The position numbers and the translations under genes were made by a program. From positions 1 through 40,196 of the forward strand of contig JAILRB010000006.1 of the NCBI GenBank assembly GCA_024698585.1: 40,196 nucleotides of DNA, read 5' to 3'. How positions within the stretch are numbered: position 1 is the stretch's first letter; each line of letters starts with the position of its first letter. This document shows, piece after piece, positions 14,379-22,863 of this stretch. The stretch comes from Eubacterium sp. GTDB lineage: Bacteria; Bacillota; Clostridia; Lachnospirales; Lachnospiraceae. Below the pieces are notes generated by a model that saw only the letters and a program-made list of their open reading frames with translations, searched no databases and was not told where the DNA came from.

Positions 14379-15095
14379 ATGGATGAAAAGAGAGGGTTTG
14401 GTCAGGACATTGATCTTGATGAAACAAAAATCATTCCGGAAATTGACGATTCTGATTTTGCAGAAACAAAGATTATTCCGGATTTAGAGGGAGTAAAGGA
14501 TTTCGGTCAGACCGGAGAAATTGTTCCACCGATTCAGATTGACGATTCAGATTTCGTGGATGAAGTGGAATTCGTGGAAGATGATTTAGATTTTGATTTC
14601 CCGGAAGAGGAAGAAGAATATTTCGAGGATGAAATTGTCATTGAAGATGAAGATGAGGAAGATGATGACCTCGAAAAGATGGAATTGACTAATAAGAATA
14701 AGAAGTTAAACATCATTGCGATTGTTGTAGCTGTTGTTGTGATTGCAGGGATTGTTACAGTAGCGGCGGTGATGTCAAAGAACTTTAGTAAAGAGGAAGA
14801 AACTACACAGGAAGTGACTACTGTTGTGACGACCTCAGAGGAAACCACTACGGAAAGCAAGACTGAAGAACCAAAGGAAGAATGGACAGAGGAAGATACG
14901 GACGCGCCGGAAGAAGTGTGGACGGAAGAAGAAGTCGATGAACCGGAAGAGGTTTGGACAGAAAAGAAAGCGGAACCAAAAACAGAAAAGGTGACAGAAG
15001 CACCACAGACAGAAGCGCCGCAGACGGAAGCTCCACAGACGGAAGCTCCAACAGAGGCTCCGCAGGATGAAGAAATAAATACCGTTGAGGAATAG
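14379..15095 (+). CDS. Acidic single-pass membrane protein with Thr/Glu/Pro-rich repeats
   Basis: I do not recognise a family. The 238-residue protein has a strongly acidic cytoplasmic part (1-108) in which ETKIIP and IDDSDF occur twice each, one membrane helix at about 110-132, and an outside part of low complexity: three copies near EEVWTEE, then TEAPQ repeats. No folded domain is evident, so it may be a spacer, a scaffold, or a target for Ser/Thr kinase and FHA proteins at the ETKII sites (inference). GAAAGGAG precedes ATG 14379. It is the first gene of a three-gene run, with one base between it and the next. Confidence 0.8.
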   Translation: MDEKRGFGQDIDLDETKIIPEIDDSDFAETKIIPDLEGVKDFGQTGEIVPPIQIDDSDFVDEVEFVEDDLDFDFPEEEEEYFEDEIVIEDEDEEDDDLEKMELTNKNKKLNIIAIVVAVVVIAGIVTVAAVMSKNFSKEEETTQEVTTVVTTSEETTTESKTEEPKEEWTEEDTDAPEEVWTEEEVDEPEEVWTEKKAEPKTEKVTEAPQTEAPQTEAPQTEAPTEAPQDEEINTVEE

Positions 15096-15096
15096 T

Positions 15097-16230
15097 ATGG
15101 AAATTAATCAGAAGACCAGTAATTACTTAATTGCATTATTAAGAGCCATGGTTCGTCAGGAACAGCCGGCGGAAAAGCCGGAAGAAGTGGATTGGAAAGA
15201 TGTGTTGAATCTGGCCAGATATCATCAAGTAGATGAGATGATTTATGATGCAGTGAAGCGTCTGGAGAAAGGTCCGGAAGGTGACCTTTTGGAACGCCTG
15301 GAGGAAGTTCATAGAAACAATCAGCTTGTTCATATGTTCCAGCAGGCAGAGGCAAAATTGATTATAGAGCAGGCTACAAAGGGAGAATATTATATTCTCC
15401 CTTTAAAAGGTGCTCTGATGAAGAAAATCTATCCGAATCCATTGTACCGTCAGATGGGGGATTTGGATTATCTTGTGGAGGAAAAGAATATCAATGATTT
15501 TGTTCCACTGATGAAGGAATTGGGTTACGAGGCTTATGATGTAGGTCTGGAAGACAGTCATGACGTGTATAAGAAACGTCCTTATATTGAGGTAGAAATT
15601 CACAGACGACTGTTGCCACCGACGGAAGAAAATCATTGGTACACCGATGATATTTGGGAACGTCTGGTACCGGATACAGAAAATCCGTATTTGCTCCATA
15701 TGACATTGGAAGATTATTATTTATTCCATCTGCTTCATTTTGAGAAGCATTATTCCATGGGTGGAAGTGGAATTCGTTCCATCTTAGATCAGTATTATCT
15801 GATGAAAGCCTATCAGGAACAATTGGATTGGAATTATATTAACGAAATCCTGCCGAAATTCCAGTATGTGGAATTTGAAAAAATGTGCCGCGATTTAGCG
15901 GAGTGCTGGTTTGGCGAAGGGACAATGACCGAGGAACTGAAAGGACCGGCAGAATACATCATTAACAGTGGTGTTTTCGGAAACTTTGAGCAATATCAGA
16001 AATGGTCTTTTGAACGTTATCAGAGAGAGCAGGGAATTAAAACGAAAAAAGGATACTTTTTCCGACGAATGTTTATGGAAAGAGAACGAATGGAATTTAT
16101 CTATCCATCCATTAAAAAACATGGGTGGCTTCTTCCGTTTTGCTGGATACACAGATTGTTTAAATCGGTATTCTGCAACTGGGGAAGAGTGAAAATGGAA
16201 CTGAAGCATTTTCAGAAAAAAGAAAAATAG
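15097..16230 (+). CDS. Nucleotidyltransferase-family protein (NTP_transf_5 type)
   Basis: The 377-residue protein has the pattern of the uncharacterised nucleotidyltransferase family (DUF/NTP_transf_5): LPLKGALMKKIYPNP followed by RQMGDLDYLV, which gives the G-D-x-D metal site near residue 125, and later EVEIHRRL with a third acidic residue. A helical C-terminal half ends in a basic region. Members often sit in surface-polysaccharide or aminoglycoside-modification-like settings; the substrate here is unknown. The ATG lies one base after the stop of the preceding gene, so the two are coupled. The alternative start at 15085 lacks a ribosome site. Confidence 0.82.
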   Translation: MEINQKTSNYLIALLRAMVRQEQPAEKPEEVDWKDVLNLARYHQVDEMIYDAVKRLEKGPEGDLLERLEEVHRNNQLVHMFQQAEAKLIIEQATKGEYYILPLKGALMKKIYPNPLYRQMGDLDYLVEEKNINDFVPLMKELGYEAYDVGLEDSHDVYKKRPYIEVEIHRRLLPPTEENHWYTDDIWERLVPDTENPYLLHMTLEDYYLFHLLHFEKHYSMGGSGIRSILDQYYLMKAYQEQLDWNYINEILPKFQYVEFEKMCRDLAECWFGEGTMTEELKGPAEYIINSGVFGNFEQYQKWSFERYQREQGIKTKKGYFFRRMFMERERMEFIYPSIKKHGWLLPFCWIHRLFKSVFCNWGRVKMELKHFQKKEK

Positions 16231-16248
16231 AGCTGATGGGAATGTGTG

Positions 16249-16713
16249 ATGAAATTTAATAAGGAACGACTGATTCAGGATATCAAGAATTTATATAAGC
16301 CGGCAATAGCAATTGGCGTATTTATCGTTCTCTTTGAACTATTGTTTCACAAAATTTGTCCGAGCAGATTACTTTGGGGCGTCCCTTGTCCGGGATGCGG
16401 GATTACCAGGGCAATGCTTCTGGTTTTTCAGGGGCGTTTTGTAGAAGCAACGCGGATGCATCCCTTCTGGATTGCCGTGGTTGTGGGAACCGTTGTGGCA
16501 CTGGGAACGCGGTATCTGATTCAGGATGAGGAACGATATAAGAAAATCAATAAAATCAATGAGAAGATTCTGTTTGTTGTGTTATTGGCTTGCCTGGTCT
16601 ATTACGCATATCGTATGAAGACCATGTATCCGAATCATGAACCAATGATTTATGAAAAAGACAATTTAAGTAATTGGATGAAACAGTTTATGGATCATTT
16701 CAAGACCCCGTAA
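16249..16713 (+). CDS. DUF2752 membrane protein
   Basis: The 154-residue protein carries the DUF2752 signature CPGCGITRA in WGVPCPGCGITRAMLL, between a first helix at about 18-33 and further helices at about 70-88 and 105-120. The function is unknown; the paired Cys (CPGC) could bind metal or be redox active. ATG 16249 is chosen over the adjacent GTG 16246; both have only a weak ribosome site (GATGGGA), which fits translation coupled to the gene 18 bp upstream. Last gene of the 14379-16713 operon. Confidence 0.85.
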   Translation: MKFNKERLIQDIKNLYKPAIAIGVFIVLFELLFHKICPSRLLWGVPCPGCGITRAMLLVFQGRFVEATRMHPFWIAVVVGTVVALGTRYLIQDEERYKKINKINEKILFVVLLACLVYYAYRMKTMYPNHEPMIYEKDNLSNWMKQFMDHFKTP

Positions 16714-16743
16714 TCCTTGAAAAAGGGATTACGGGATTTTTTT
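16707..16743 (+). terminator. Terminator of the 14379-16713 operon
   Basis: CCCGTAATCC (16707-16716) pairs with GGATTACGGG (16726-16735), followed by ATTTTTTT. The stop codon lies inside the first arm. Confidence 0.95.
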
Positions 16744-16761
16744 ACGTCATTCTGACTTTAC

Positions 16762-16797
16762 AACTGTCTTGTCAGTTCTCCGAAGTTGTGTTATAAT
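16762..16797 (+). promoter_or_regulatory. nadB promoter with a dyad over the -35 (candidate NiaR site)
   Basis: TTGTCA (16769-16774) and TATAAT (16792-16797) are 17 bp apart. AACTG (16762-16766) and CAGTT (16773-16777) form an inverted repeat straddling the -35. Since the operon ends with niaR, a nicotinate-responsive repressor, this dyad is a natural candidate for its operator. Confidence 0.7.
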
Positions 16798-16844
16798 GAC
16801 CTAAATTTTCACTAAAAAATGCTGAATAGCAGAAAGAGTAATTT

Positions 16845-18140
16845 ATGAAAACTGATATATTAATTATCGGAAGCGGATGTGCAGGACTCTATTGTGCATT
16901 AAACCTTCCAAAAGACAAAAACATATTGATGATCACGAAGGATGTAGTGGAACACAGTGATTCTTTCCTGGCTCAGGGTGGAATCTGTATGCTTCAGAAT
17001 GAAGAGGACTTTGATAGTTTCTTTTATGACACTATGAAAGCAGGTCACTTCGAGAATAATACGGCAGCAGTAGAAACCATGATTAAGGAATCGCCGGATT
17101 TATTAAAGGATCTGATTTCTTATGGTGTGGATTTCCAGAAAGATGAGGATGGAAATCTCATGTATACCAAAGAAGGAGGTCATGCAAGAAAACGAATTCT
17201 TTATCACAAGGATATTACGGGAAAGGAAATAACCAGTCACCTGTATGACCGTTGTAAGGAATTAGAGAATCTCACCATTAAGGAACATTGGAGCATGGTG
17301 GACTTACTTTGTGAGGACAATGTCTGCTATGGTGCCGTGGTTCGAAAAGCCGATGGAACCCTGGAGACTATTACTGCAAAGATTACCGTTCTGGCTTGTG
17401 GTGGAATCGGAGGAATCTATCGTCATTCCACAAATTACAGACACCTTACCGGAGATGGTGTGGCAGTGGCATTGAAAAACGGTGTGGAATGTGAACACGT
17501 GGATTATATTCAGATTCATCCGACTACGTTTTACAATGAGGATGAGAAAGACCGGAGCTTTTTGATTTCCGAATCTGTCCGAGGGGAAGGCGCGCAATTG
17601 TTTAATGCGAAGAAGCAGCGTTTTACCGATGAACTTCTTCCGCGCGATATCTTAACCCATAATATTCGAAAGCAGATGAAGAAGGAAGGCAGCAGGCATG
17701 TATGGCTTTCCATGAGACCGATTAAGAAGGATGATTTATTGAGTCATTTCCCAAATATCGTGAAGCATTGTAAAGAACATGGATACAGTGTTCCAAAAGA
17801 AATGATTCCGGTAGTTCCTGCCCAGCATTATTTCATGGGAGGAATAAAGGTAAATCTCAATAGCAAGACTTCCATGAACCAGTTATATGCCATTGGAGAA
17901 ACGGCTTGTAACGGAGTTCACGGAAAAAATCGATTGGCTAGTAATTCCCTTTTGGAAAGTATGGTTTTTGCAAAACGAGCTGCATTGGATATGATGAATG
18001 ATTATGATGCGGCATTGGAAAAGGATTATCCGGAATTTGATTATGCACCTTATGAAGATGCGAAAAAACTGGAAGATTCTTATAAAAAATTAATTCAGGA
18101 TGAGATAAAAAGAAGTAAAGGAGAGGTAGAAGATGTTTGA
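16845..18140 (+). CDS. nadB: L-aspartate oxidase
   Basis: NadB is a flavoprotein that oxidises aspartate to iminoaspartate, the first step of de novo NAD synthesis. The 431-residue protein has the FAD-binding start DILIIGSGCAGLYCAL, SFLAQGGI, the catalytic-arginine regions RDILTHNIR and HGKNRLASNSLLE, and IHPTTFY. It is about 100 residues shorter than E. coli NadB, lacking most of the C-terminal helical domain, as is common in Clostridia. It overlaps nadC by 8 bp. The partner nadA, which uses iminoaspartate, is not beside it. Confidence 0.93.
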   Translation: MKTDILIIGSGCAGLYCALNLPKDKNILMITKDVVEHSDSFLAQGGICMLQNEEDFDSFFYDTMKAGHFENNTAAVETMIKESPDLLKDLISYGVDFQKDEDGNLMYTKEGGHARKRILYHKDITGKEITSHLYDRCKELENLTIKEHWSMVDLLCEDNVCYGAVVRKADGTLETITAKITVLACGGIGGIYRHSTNYRHLTGDGVAVALKNGVECEHVDYIQIHPTTFYNEDEKDRSFLISESVRGEGAQLFNAKKQRFTDELLPRDILTHNIRKQMKKEGSRHVWLSMRPIKKDDLLSHFPNIVKHCKEHGYSVPKEMIPVVPAQHYFMGGIKVNLNSKTSMNQLYAIGETACNGVHGKNRLASNSLLESMVFAKRAALDMMNDYDAALEKDYPEFDYAPYEDAKKLEDSYKKLIQDEIKRSKGEVEDV

Positions 18141-18987
18141 TCCGATTACATTAAAGTTAAATGTGGACCCGTTGATTTTAAGCGCAATTAAGGAGGATGT
18201 TACCAGCGAAGATGTAACAACAAACTCCGTTATGCCGGAAGGCTGTATGGGAAGCGTGGATTTAATTTGTAAGGAAGATGGAGTGATTTGTGGACTGCAG
18301 GTATTTTCCCGTGCTTTTGAATTACTGGATGATCAGGTTCAGGTGGAATTATTTGTGAAGGATGGCGACCAGGTAGAAAAAGGTCAGCTGATGGGAAAAG
18401 TTACCGGAGATATCAGAGTTCTTCTGGTTGGGGAACGAACCGGATTAAATTATCTTCAGAGAATGAGTGGAATTGCCACTTACACCCGTTCCATTGCAGA
18501 ACTGTTGAAAGACAGCAAGATTAAATTACTGGATACCAGAAAAACCAGTCCGAACAATCGTATTTTTGAGAAGTACTCTGTAAGAATCGGTGGTGGAAAC
18601 AATCATCGTTATAATCTGACGGACGGAGTTCTGTTAAAAGATAATCACATCGGAGCAGCCGGTGGCGTGAAGGAAGCCGTTACCATGGCAAAGGAATATG
18701 CTCCTTTTGTAAGAAAAATCGAAGTAGAAGTAGAAAACTACGATATGGCGAAAGAAGCAGTGGAAGCCGGTGCAGACATCATTATGTTAGATAACATGGA
18801 ACATGATGAGATGAAACGCACCATTGATATGATTGATGGAAGAGCAGAAATCGAAGTATCAGGAAATGTGACCAAGGAAAACATTGCACGCTTAATTGAT
18901 TTAGGTGTGGATTATATTTCCAGTGGAGCATTGACTCATTCTGCACCAATTATGGATATTTCATTAAAGAATCTTCATAGAATTTAA
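18133..18987 (+). CDS. nadC: Nicotinate-nucleotide pyrophosphorylase (carboxylating)
   Basis: NadC makes nicotinate mononucleotide from quinolinate and PRPP with loss of CO2. The 284-residue protein, of normal length, shows the family core: GERTGLNYLQRMSGIAT, DTRKTSP, RIGGGNNHRYNL, LLKDNHI, and the barrel strands IEVEVEN and IIMLDNM. AAAGGAGAGG in the end of nadB serves as its ribosome site. It is coupled to nadB and followed 12 bp later by niaR. Confidence 0.96.
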   Translation: MFDPITLKLNVDPLILSAIKEDVTSEDVTTNSVMPEGCMGSVDLICKEDGVICGLQVFSRAFELLDDQVQVELFVKDGDQVEKGQLMGKVTGDIRVLLVGERTGLNYLQRMSGIATYTRSIAELLKDSKIKLLDTRKTSPNNRIFEKYSVRIGGGNNHRYNLTDGVLLKDNHIGAAGGVKEAVTMAKEYAPFVRKIEVEVENYDMAKEAVEAGADIIMLDNMEHDEMKRTIDMIDGRAEIEVSGNVTKENIARLIDLGVDYISSGALTHSAPIMDISLKNLHRI

Positions 18988-18999
18988 GTGAGGTATAAA

Positions 19000-19545
19000 A
19001 TGAGTGGAGAAAAAAGAAGGGAGAATCTGCTAAAGATTTTGCAGGAAAGTGATGAACCGGTATCCGGAACAAAACTGGCGGAAAATTTTCGTGTGAGTCG
19101 TCAGGTCATCGTTCAGGACATTGCCCTGCTTCGTGCAAAGAATCACGATATCATATCGACCCATCGTGGATATGTGCTGCAGGAAAAGGGAAGTATCCAA
19201 CGGGTGTTCAAAGTGAAACACAGCGCAGAGAAGCTGCTGGATGAACTGAACCTGATTGTAGATCTGGGCGGCCAGGTGGAAGACGTTTTCGTTTACCATA
19301 AGCTGTATGGCGTGATTCGCGTGGAAATGAATGTGAAATCCAGAAAAGATGCAAAAAAATACGTGGATGGAATTTACGGTGGTGTTTCCGTTCCATTGGA
19401 GCAGATTACATCAGAATATCATTATCATACTGTGACGGCAGATTCTACAGAGACTTTAGATGAAATTCAGGAAGAGCTTCAGAAACAGGGATATCTGGTA
19501 GCATTAAGGGACTATGAACCGGTAGATTTTTGGAGCGGAGTGTAG
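19000..19545 (+). CDS. niaR: NiaR-type nicotinate-responsive repressor (HTH_11 and 3H domains)
   Basis: NiaR (YrxA) represses NAD synthesis and niacin uptake genes when nicotinate is bound. Residues 1-60 are a winged helix (RRENLLKILQESDEPVSGTK, then SRQVIVQDIALLRA). Residues about 75-178 form the 3H domain with its spaced histidines (VKHSAEKLLDEL, YHKLYGVI, EYHYHTVTAD) that bind metal and ligand. The start at ATG 19000 has GAGGT 5-6 bases upstream; a GTG at 18988 directly abuts the nadC stop and lacks a site. As last gene of nadBC it probably represses its own operon. I see no terminator after it. Confidence 0.92.
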   Translation: MSGEKRRENLLKILQESDEPVSGTKLAENFRVSRQVIVQDIALLRAKNHDIISTHRGYVLQEKGSIQRVFKVKHSAEKLLDELNLIVDLGGQVEDVFVYHKLYGVIRVEMNVKSRKDAKKYVDGIYGGVSVPLEQITSEYHYHTVTADSTETLDEIQEELQKQGYLVALRDYEPVDFWSGV

Positions 19546-19592
19546 TTATTGGACGAAAAAAGACATTTGTATGACAAAAACAGACAATTTTC

Positions 19593-19620
19593 TTGAAATG
19601 AAAAAGTATTATGTTATAAT
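19593..19620 (+). promoter_or_regulatory. Promoter of the large lipoprotein gene
   Basis: TTGAAA (19593-19598) and TATAAT (19615-19620) with a 16-bp spacer. Confidence 0.75.
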
Positions 19621-19653
19621 TAAATGTGAAAAATTTAAAATGGAGGAGAAAAA

Positions 19654-20877
19654 ATGAAGAAGAAAATTTTAGCTTTATTTATGGTTTTAGTTTTAGCTAT
19701 GAGCGTTCTTGCAGGCTGTGGAGATAAGAAAGAGGATAAGAAATCTTCCGGTGAAAAGAAAGTAGAGGCTCAGGAAGACAGTTCTTTCTTTAAGGAATTC
19801 CAGAAACTGTCAAACTTCAAGACTGGTACTGAAAAGGTTAACCTCAAGTATGTGATTAAATCTGATAAGTTTTCTGAAGAAGAATCTTTAAAGGATTTTC
19901 TTGATGCAAATGGAGATCTTGTAGTTGACATTACAGCAGATGTTGCCATTGAATCTGAAAAGAAAATGGCAGTTGATTTATCTGCAAACATGGGAACTAA
20001 GGTAAACGGAAAGATGATGACAATCGTTGTGGATGGAGATATTTTATATCTTGAATATTCCGGATTACTTGATGTATTAAAGTCTTACAAGGATAATGAA
20101 CAGATTGCCAGCGCTGTACAGCAGATTGAATCAAATTTTGGTTCTGCAATCAAGGTTGACGTAAAGAAGGTATCTGAAGTAGTTAAGCCAATCATTGATT
20201 CTTTAATGGAATCAGCAGAAGCTGAAAATGAAGGAATGAACAACCTTTTAAAAGTTTACATGGCAGTAATTAAGGATGCTATGCAGAATCCTGAAAGCGT
20301 GAATGAACTTGTAAAATCATTTGCAGATGCAGCGGAAAAGAATTATTCAAACCTTGAAGGTGTTGATGGTGATATGTATACATTAACAATTAATGCTGAT
20401 AATGCGAAGGATATGGTAGATGATACAGAAAACCTTGTTAAGAATGATGGACAGAAGTTAGTCGAAGATGCAATCACATATGTTTATAAGGTTGCAGGGG
20501 AAAATGCTTTAGGAAAATCTGAAGATGAAATGAAAGCAAAAGTTCCTGAATGGATCGAAAAGGCTTCTGCATCAATTGCTGAAAACAAGGATAAGACTGT
20601 AGAAGAATTTCAGAAATCTAAGTTAGATGGAGTTTTGAAGATTAAAGCTGATGAAGGAAAATCTGCAAACTTTGAAATCGCAATGAAGATGGAAGAAGAA
20701 GGAACTGCAATTGACTATACAGCAGCAATTGAAATTGAAGCAGGTTCCGCTTCAATCAAGGATAAGATTCCAGCAGATGCAAACGACATCACAACAATGA
20801 TTACTACATTAATCAATATGTATTCTAGCCAGATTACAGGCGCAGCATCTGGGGCTGAAGCACCAGTAGAACAGTAA
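19654..20877 (+). CDS. Putative lipoprotein of unknown function (407 residues)
   Basis: A lipoprotein signal (MKKKILALFMVLVLAMSVLAG, lipobox LAGC, Cys22) is followed by a charged linker rich in K/E/S (24-45) and a long soluble domain of mixed helices and strands. Stretches such as VNLKYVIKSDKF, KMAVDLSANMG and KMMTIVVDGDILYLEY, then later GVLKIKADE and ANFEIAMKMEEEGTAIDYTA, look like paired beta sheets that recall LolA/LppX-type or DUF6612-like lipoproteins, but I cannot assign it. TGGAGGAG lies 6 bases before ATG 19654. It is monocistronic, with clear promoter and terminator. Confidence 0.85.
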   Translation: MKKKILALFMVLVLAMSVLAGCGDKKEDKKSSGEKKVEAQEDSSFFKEFQKLSNFKTGTEKVNLKYVIKSDKFSEEESLKDFLDANGDLVVDITADVAIESEKKMAVDLSANMGTKVNGKMMTIVVDGDILYLEYSGLLDVLKSYKDNEQIASAVQQIESNFGSAIKVDVKKVSEVVKPIIDSLMESAEAENEGMNNLLKVYMAVIKDAMQNPESVNELVKSFADAAEKNYSNLEGVDGDMYTLTINADNAKDMVDDTENLVKNDGQKLVEDAITYVYKVAGENALGKSEDEMKAKVPEWIEKASASIAENKDKTVEEFQKSKLDGVLKIKADEGKSANFEIAMKMEEEGTAIDYTAAIEIEAGSASIKDKIPADANDITTMITTLINMYSSQITGAASGAEAPVEQ

Positions 20878-20899
20878 AAATAATAAATGAATCATTGAA

Positions 20900-20930
20900 A
20901 TACCGGCAGATTTTCTGTCGGTATTTTTTT
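20900..20930 (+). terminator. Terminator of the large lipoprotein gene
   Basis: An 11-bp stem (20900-20910 with 20914-20924, one G-T pair) and a run of seven T. Confidence 0.93.
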
Positions 20931-20945
20931 GCTATGTTACCAAAC

Positions 20946-20978
20946 GAAAAAGAGGTCCCCTGATTATTCAGGAGACCT
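20946..20978 (-). terminator. pyrG terminator
   Basis: On the minus strand 20968-20978 pairs with 20953-20963 (one mismatch, TTAT loop) and is followed by CTTTTTCG. Confidence 0.8.
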
Positions 20979-20989
20979 GTTTAATATTC

Positions 20990-22591
20990 TTATTTTTTAT
21001 TATCAATGGAAGCTTTTACAAATCCTAAGAATAATGGATGTGGTTTATTCGGACGACTCTTTAATTCCGGATGTGCCTGTGTGGCAACAAAGAACGGATG
21101 GGATGGGATTTCTACCATCTCTACAATTCGTCCGTCCGGTGAAATACCGGAAAGAAGCATTCCATGTTTGGTTAAATCTTCACGATAGTCGTTATTAACT
21201 TCATAACGATGACGATGTCTTTCGTGAATTAATTCTTTTCCATAGAGCTGGAAGGCTTTGCTGTTTTTATCTAAAAGACAAGGATAAGATCCCAGTCTTA
21301 AGGTTCCACCAATATCGGTGACACCTTCCTGATCCGGTAACAGATTGATGACCGGATGAGTTGTTTCAGGATTTAATTCGATACTATGTGCATCCTGGAA
21401 TCCGATGACGTTTCTGGCAAATTCCACAATGGAAAGCTGCATACCAAGACAAAGTCCTAAATAAGGAATCTTATTTTCGCGGGCATACTTGATAGCTGCC
21501 AGTTTTCCGTCGATACCTCTGGTTCCAAAACCACCCGGAACTAAGATACCGGAAACGTCGCCGAACAATTCAGCAGCATTATCTGCAGTAACTGTTTCAG
21601 AATCAATCCATTTAATGTTAACTGTGGCACGGTTCGGGTAACCGGCATGCTTTAAGGATTCCACAACACTGATGTAAGCATCGTGTAATGCTATATATTT
21701 TCCGACCAAAGCTACGTTAACAACCTGAGTCGGGTTCTTTGCGTTTTCAACCATTGCTTTCCATTCTGTTAAATCCGGTTCCGGACAATCCAGCTGTAAG
21801 CTCTGGCATACGATTTCAGCCAAATGTTCTTTTTCCATAGCCAATGGCGCTTCATAAAGCATCGGAACTGTTAAGTTCTGAACAACGTGACTCTTTGGAA
21901 CATTACAGAACAAACTGATTTTATCTTTTAAGTTCTCATCAATTTCATATTCGGTTCTGCAAACAACAATATCCGGCTGAATCCCAAGATGCTGCAATTC
22001 CTTAACACTCATCTGAATCGGTTTCGTTTTCATTTCCTGGGATGCAGGAAGATAAACCATCAATGCAACGTGAATTAAAATGCAGTTTTCACGGCCTACA
22101 TCATGCTGAAACTGTCGAATTGCCTCGATGTATGGCTGAGATTCAATATCTCCCACGGTTCCACCAACTTCGATAATTGCGATTTCTGTTTCTTCGGAAT
22201 CGCTCTGATGGAATCGACTTTTAATTTCATTGGTAATGTGGGGAATTACCTGAACTGTTCCACCGCCAAAATCTCCATGACGTTCTTTTTCTAAAACGCT
22301 CCAGTAAACCTTTCCGGTAGTAACATTAGAATTTTTTGTAAGACTTTCGTCAATAAAACGTTCGTAGTGACCTAAATCCAAGTCTGTTTCAGCACCGTCG
22401 TCTGTTACAAAGACTTCCCCGTGCTGAACGGGATTCATTGTACCCGGATCAATGTTGATGTATGGGTCAAATTTCTGCATCGTTACCTTATAGCCGCGGG
22501 CTTTTAACAATCTTCCAAGGGAAGCTGCTGTAATACCTTTCCCAAGACCGGAAACGACACCACCTGTTACGAAAACATATTTCACTGCCAT
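20990..22591 (-). CDS. pyrG: CTP synthase
   Basis: PyrG aminates UTP to CTP with ATP and glutamine. The 533-residue, full-length protein has the synthetase domain first ([52 protein letters not shown]) and the glutamine amidotransferase domain from about 285, with the nucleophile Cys in GLCLGMQLS and the His-Glu pair in ATQAHPE. GGAGGAAA lies 7 bases before the ATG at 22591. It is monocistronic and divergent from ftsH. The GGGC start-site pattern that drives reiterative transcription at Bacillus pyrG was not found. Confidence 0.97.
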   Translation of the reverse strand: MAVKYVFVTGGVVSGLGKGITAASLGRLLKARGYKVTMQKFDPYINIDPGTMNPVQHGEVFVTDDGAETDLDLGHYERFIDESLTKNSNVTTGKVYWSVLEKERHGDFGGGTVQVIPHITNEIKSRFHQSDSEETEIAIIEVGGTVGDIESQPYIEAIRQFQHDVGRENCILIHVALMVYLPASQEMKTKPIQMSVKELQHLGIQPDIVVCRTEYEIDENLKDKISLFCNVPKSHVVQNLTVPMLYEAPLAMEKEHLAEIVCQSLQLDCPEPDLTEWKAMVENAKNPTQVVNVALVGKYIALHDAYISVVESLKHAGYPNRATVNIKWIDSETVTADNAAELFGDVSGILVPGGFGTRGIDGKLAAIKYARENKIPYLGLCLGMQLSIVEFARNVIGFQDAHSIELNPETTHPVINLLPDQEGVTDIGGTLRLGSYPCLLDKNSKAFQLYGKELIHERHRHRYEVNNDYREDLTKHGMLLSGISPDGRIVEMVEIPSHPFFVATQAHPELKSRPNKPHPLFLGFVKASIDNKK

Positions 22592-22863
22592 GTAACATTT
22601 CCTCCTATTAAATTGTAAACATATTTTTCAGTGTGCCTAAAATAAAAAACACCTTTCTAGTATACTACCAGTCGTAGCATTGCGCTAGTTTACAAAATTA
22701 GTTAAAAGACGTTAATTGTTAAAATTTAATGAATTCTTAACTAAATTTTCACAATAAAATCTTCATATATGTTATAGTATCATAGGAAAACTTAAAGGAT
22801 TTTTGGGAATACTGAAAATATAATTGCATGAGGATTAATCCTTAAAATCAAAGGAGGAAGACA
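22592..22863. promoter_or_regulatory. Divergent pyrG/ftsH control region
   Basis: For ftsH, TTCACA (22748-22753) and TATAGT (22773-22778) form a loose promoter with a 19-bp spacer. For pyrG, TATACT (minus, 22659-22664) lies within a 10-bp palindrome, TAGTATACTA (22658-22667), with no good -35. Nothing else stands out. Confidence 0.4.

Noticed and set aside
14534-14860. Ser/Thr-rich 108-codon minus-strand frame
   Set aside because: It is the antisense shadow of the acidic codons (GAA/GAT) of the plus-strand gene.
22592-22700. Reiterative-transcription control of pyrG
   Set aside because: No GGGC-type start follows a fitting promoter on the minus strand.
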